A DNA stretch of 64,000 nucleotides, taken from positions 108,879-172,878 of the IMG/VR virus record IMGVR_UViG_3300005613_000006, one strand, 5' to 3'. Origin of the DNA: a virus. Shown here piece by piece: positions 63,836 through 64,000 of the stretch (positions are counted from its first letter, which is position 1; each line of letters opens with the position of its first letter). The notes below the pieces were generated by a model that saw only the letters and a list, made by a program, of their open reading frames with translations, was not told the origin of the DNA and ran no database searches. Position numbers and translations under genes: made by a program.

Positions 63836-64000
63836 TTCTTCTTATCTCTTTCTATCGCCTTCTTGTAAAGCCTATCCACGTCTTGTGGCGACAACGCTCC
63901 ATAGGGCATTGGAGCCGGTTTGGTTTCTCTAGGTTCTGGCGGGTCAATCCCTTCATACGTTGATTCTACCAACCAGTGAAGACCGTTTAGAGGGGCAAAG
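63832..64000 (-). CDS. C-terminal part of a gene cut by the window edge
   Basis: At least 55 residues ending ...DRLYKKAIERDKKK; the 5' end lies beyond the window. Pro-rich middle. Function unknown. Confidence 0.6.
   Translation of the reverse strand, partial: FAPLNGLHWLVESTYEGIDPPEPRETKPAPMPYGALSPQDVDRLYKKAIERDKKK

Overview
The window looks like part of a large tailed-phage genome (jumbo or near-jumbo class) whose bacterial host I cannot name. Support: homologs of T4 rIIA and rIIB (53314-55587, 51452-52468), three small sigma factors, a ClpP-like protease, SSB, dUTPase, a phage GP88-type protein, DUF5662- and DUF4326-type phage proteins, many free-standing homing-type endonucleases and a very large tRNA set. 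No terminase, capsid, tail, polymerase or helicase gene is visible, so this is an accessory/early region. Almost everything is on the minus strand in tightly overlapping (often ATGA) gene runs; only four HNH genes are on the plus strand.

Layout (plus coordinates; most transcription runs right to left): 0-9.2 kb, FkbM methyltransferase, tRNAs, papain-like hydrolase, two sigma factors, ClpP-like protease. 9.3-12.6 kb, a long tRNA operon with two large structured segments lacking genes. 12.6-25.6 kb, a sugar-modification cluster (glycosyltransferases, FkbM methyltransferases, a sulfotransferase, SSB, a nuclease). 25.6-42 kb, exported proteins (signal peptides, a Tat-type leader, two serine proteases, a thioredoxin-fold protein) interleaved with tRNAs and endonucleases. 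41.8-42.7 kb, a tmRNA gene split by an endonuclease gene. 43-47 kb, TatA, AAA+ ATPase, dUTPase. 47.7-49.7 kb, a Ro60/TROVE gene with a candidate Y RNA. 51-55.6 kb, rIIB/rIIA. 56-64 kb, many small genes, a stand-alone small RNA, a third sigma factor, a circularly permuted nicotinamidase-like protein and a GNAT protein.

RNA content is the striking feature. I read 44 tRNA genes covering 19 amino acids (no Gln tRNA found), several tRNA-like genes of abnormal architecture, a tmRNA, and five RNAs that share a 5' GGYGAATG, an internal TACATG and a 3' GTCRYC end. One of the five lies just downstream of the Ro60 gene and another contains a circularly permuted tRNA-like body, which together point to a phage family of YrlA-type Y RNAs. 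Promoters fall into two groups: TTGACA-N16-TATAAT/TATACT (phage operons and RNA genes) and a TTTGGTGTATAAT type without an obvious -35, found mostly in front of homing endonucleases. All functions are inferred from sequence reading only; no database search or folding program was run.
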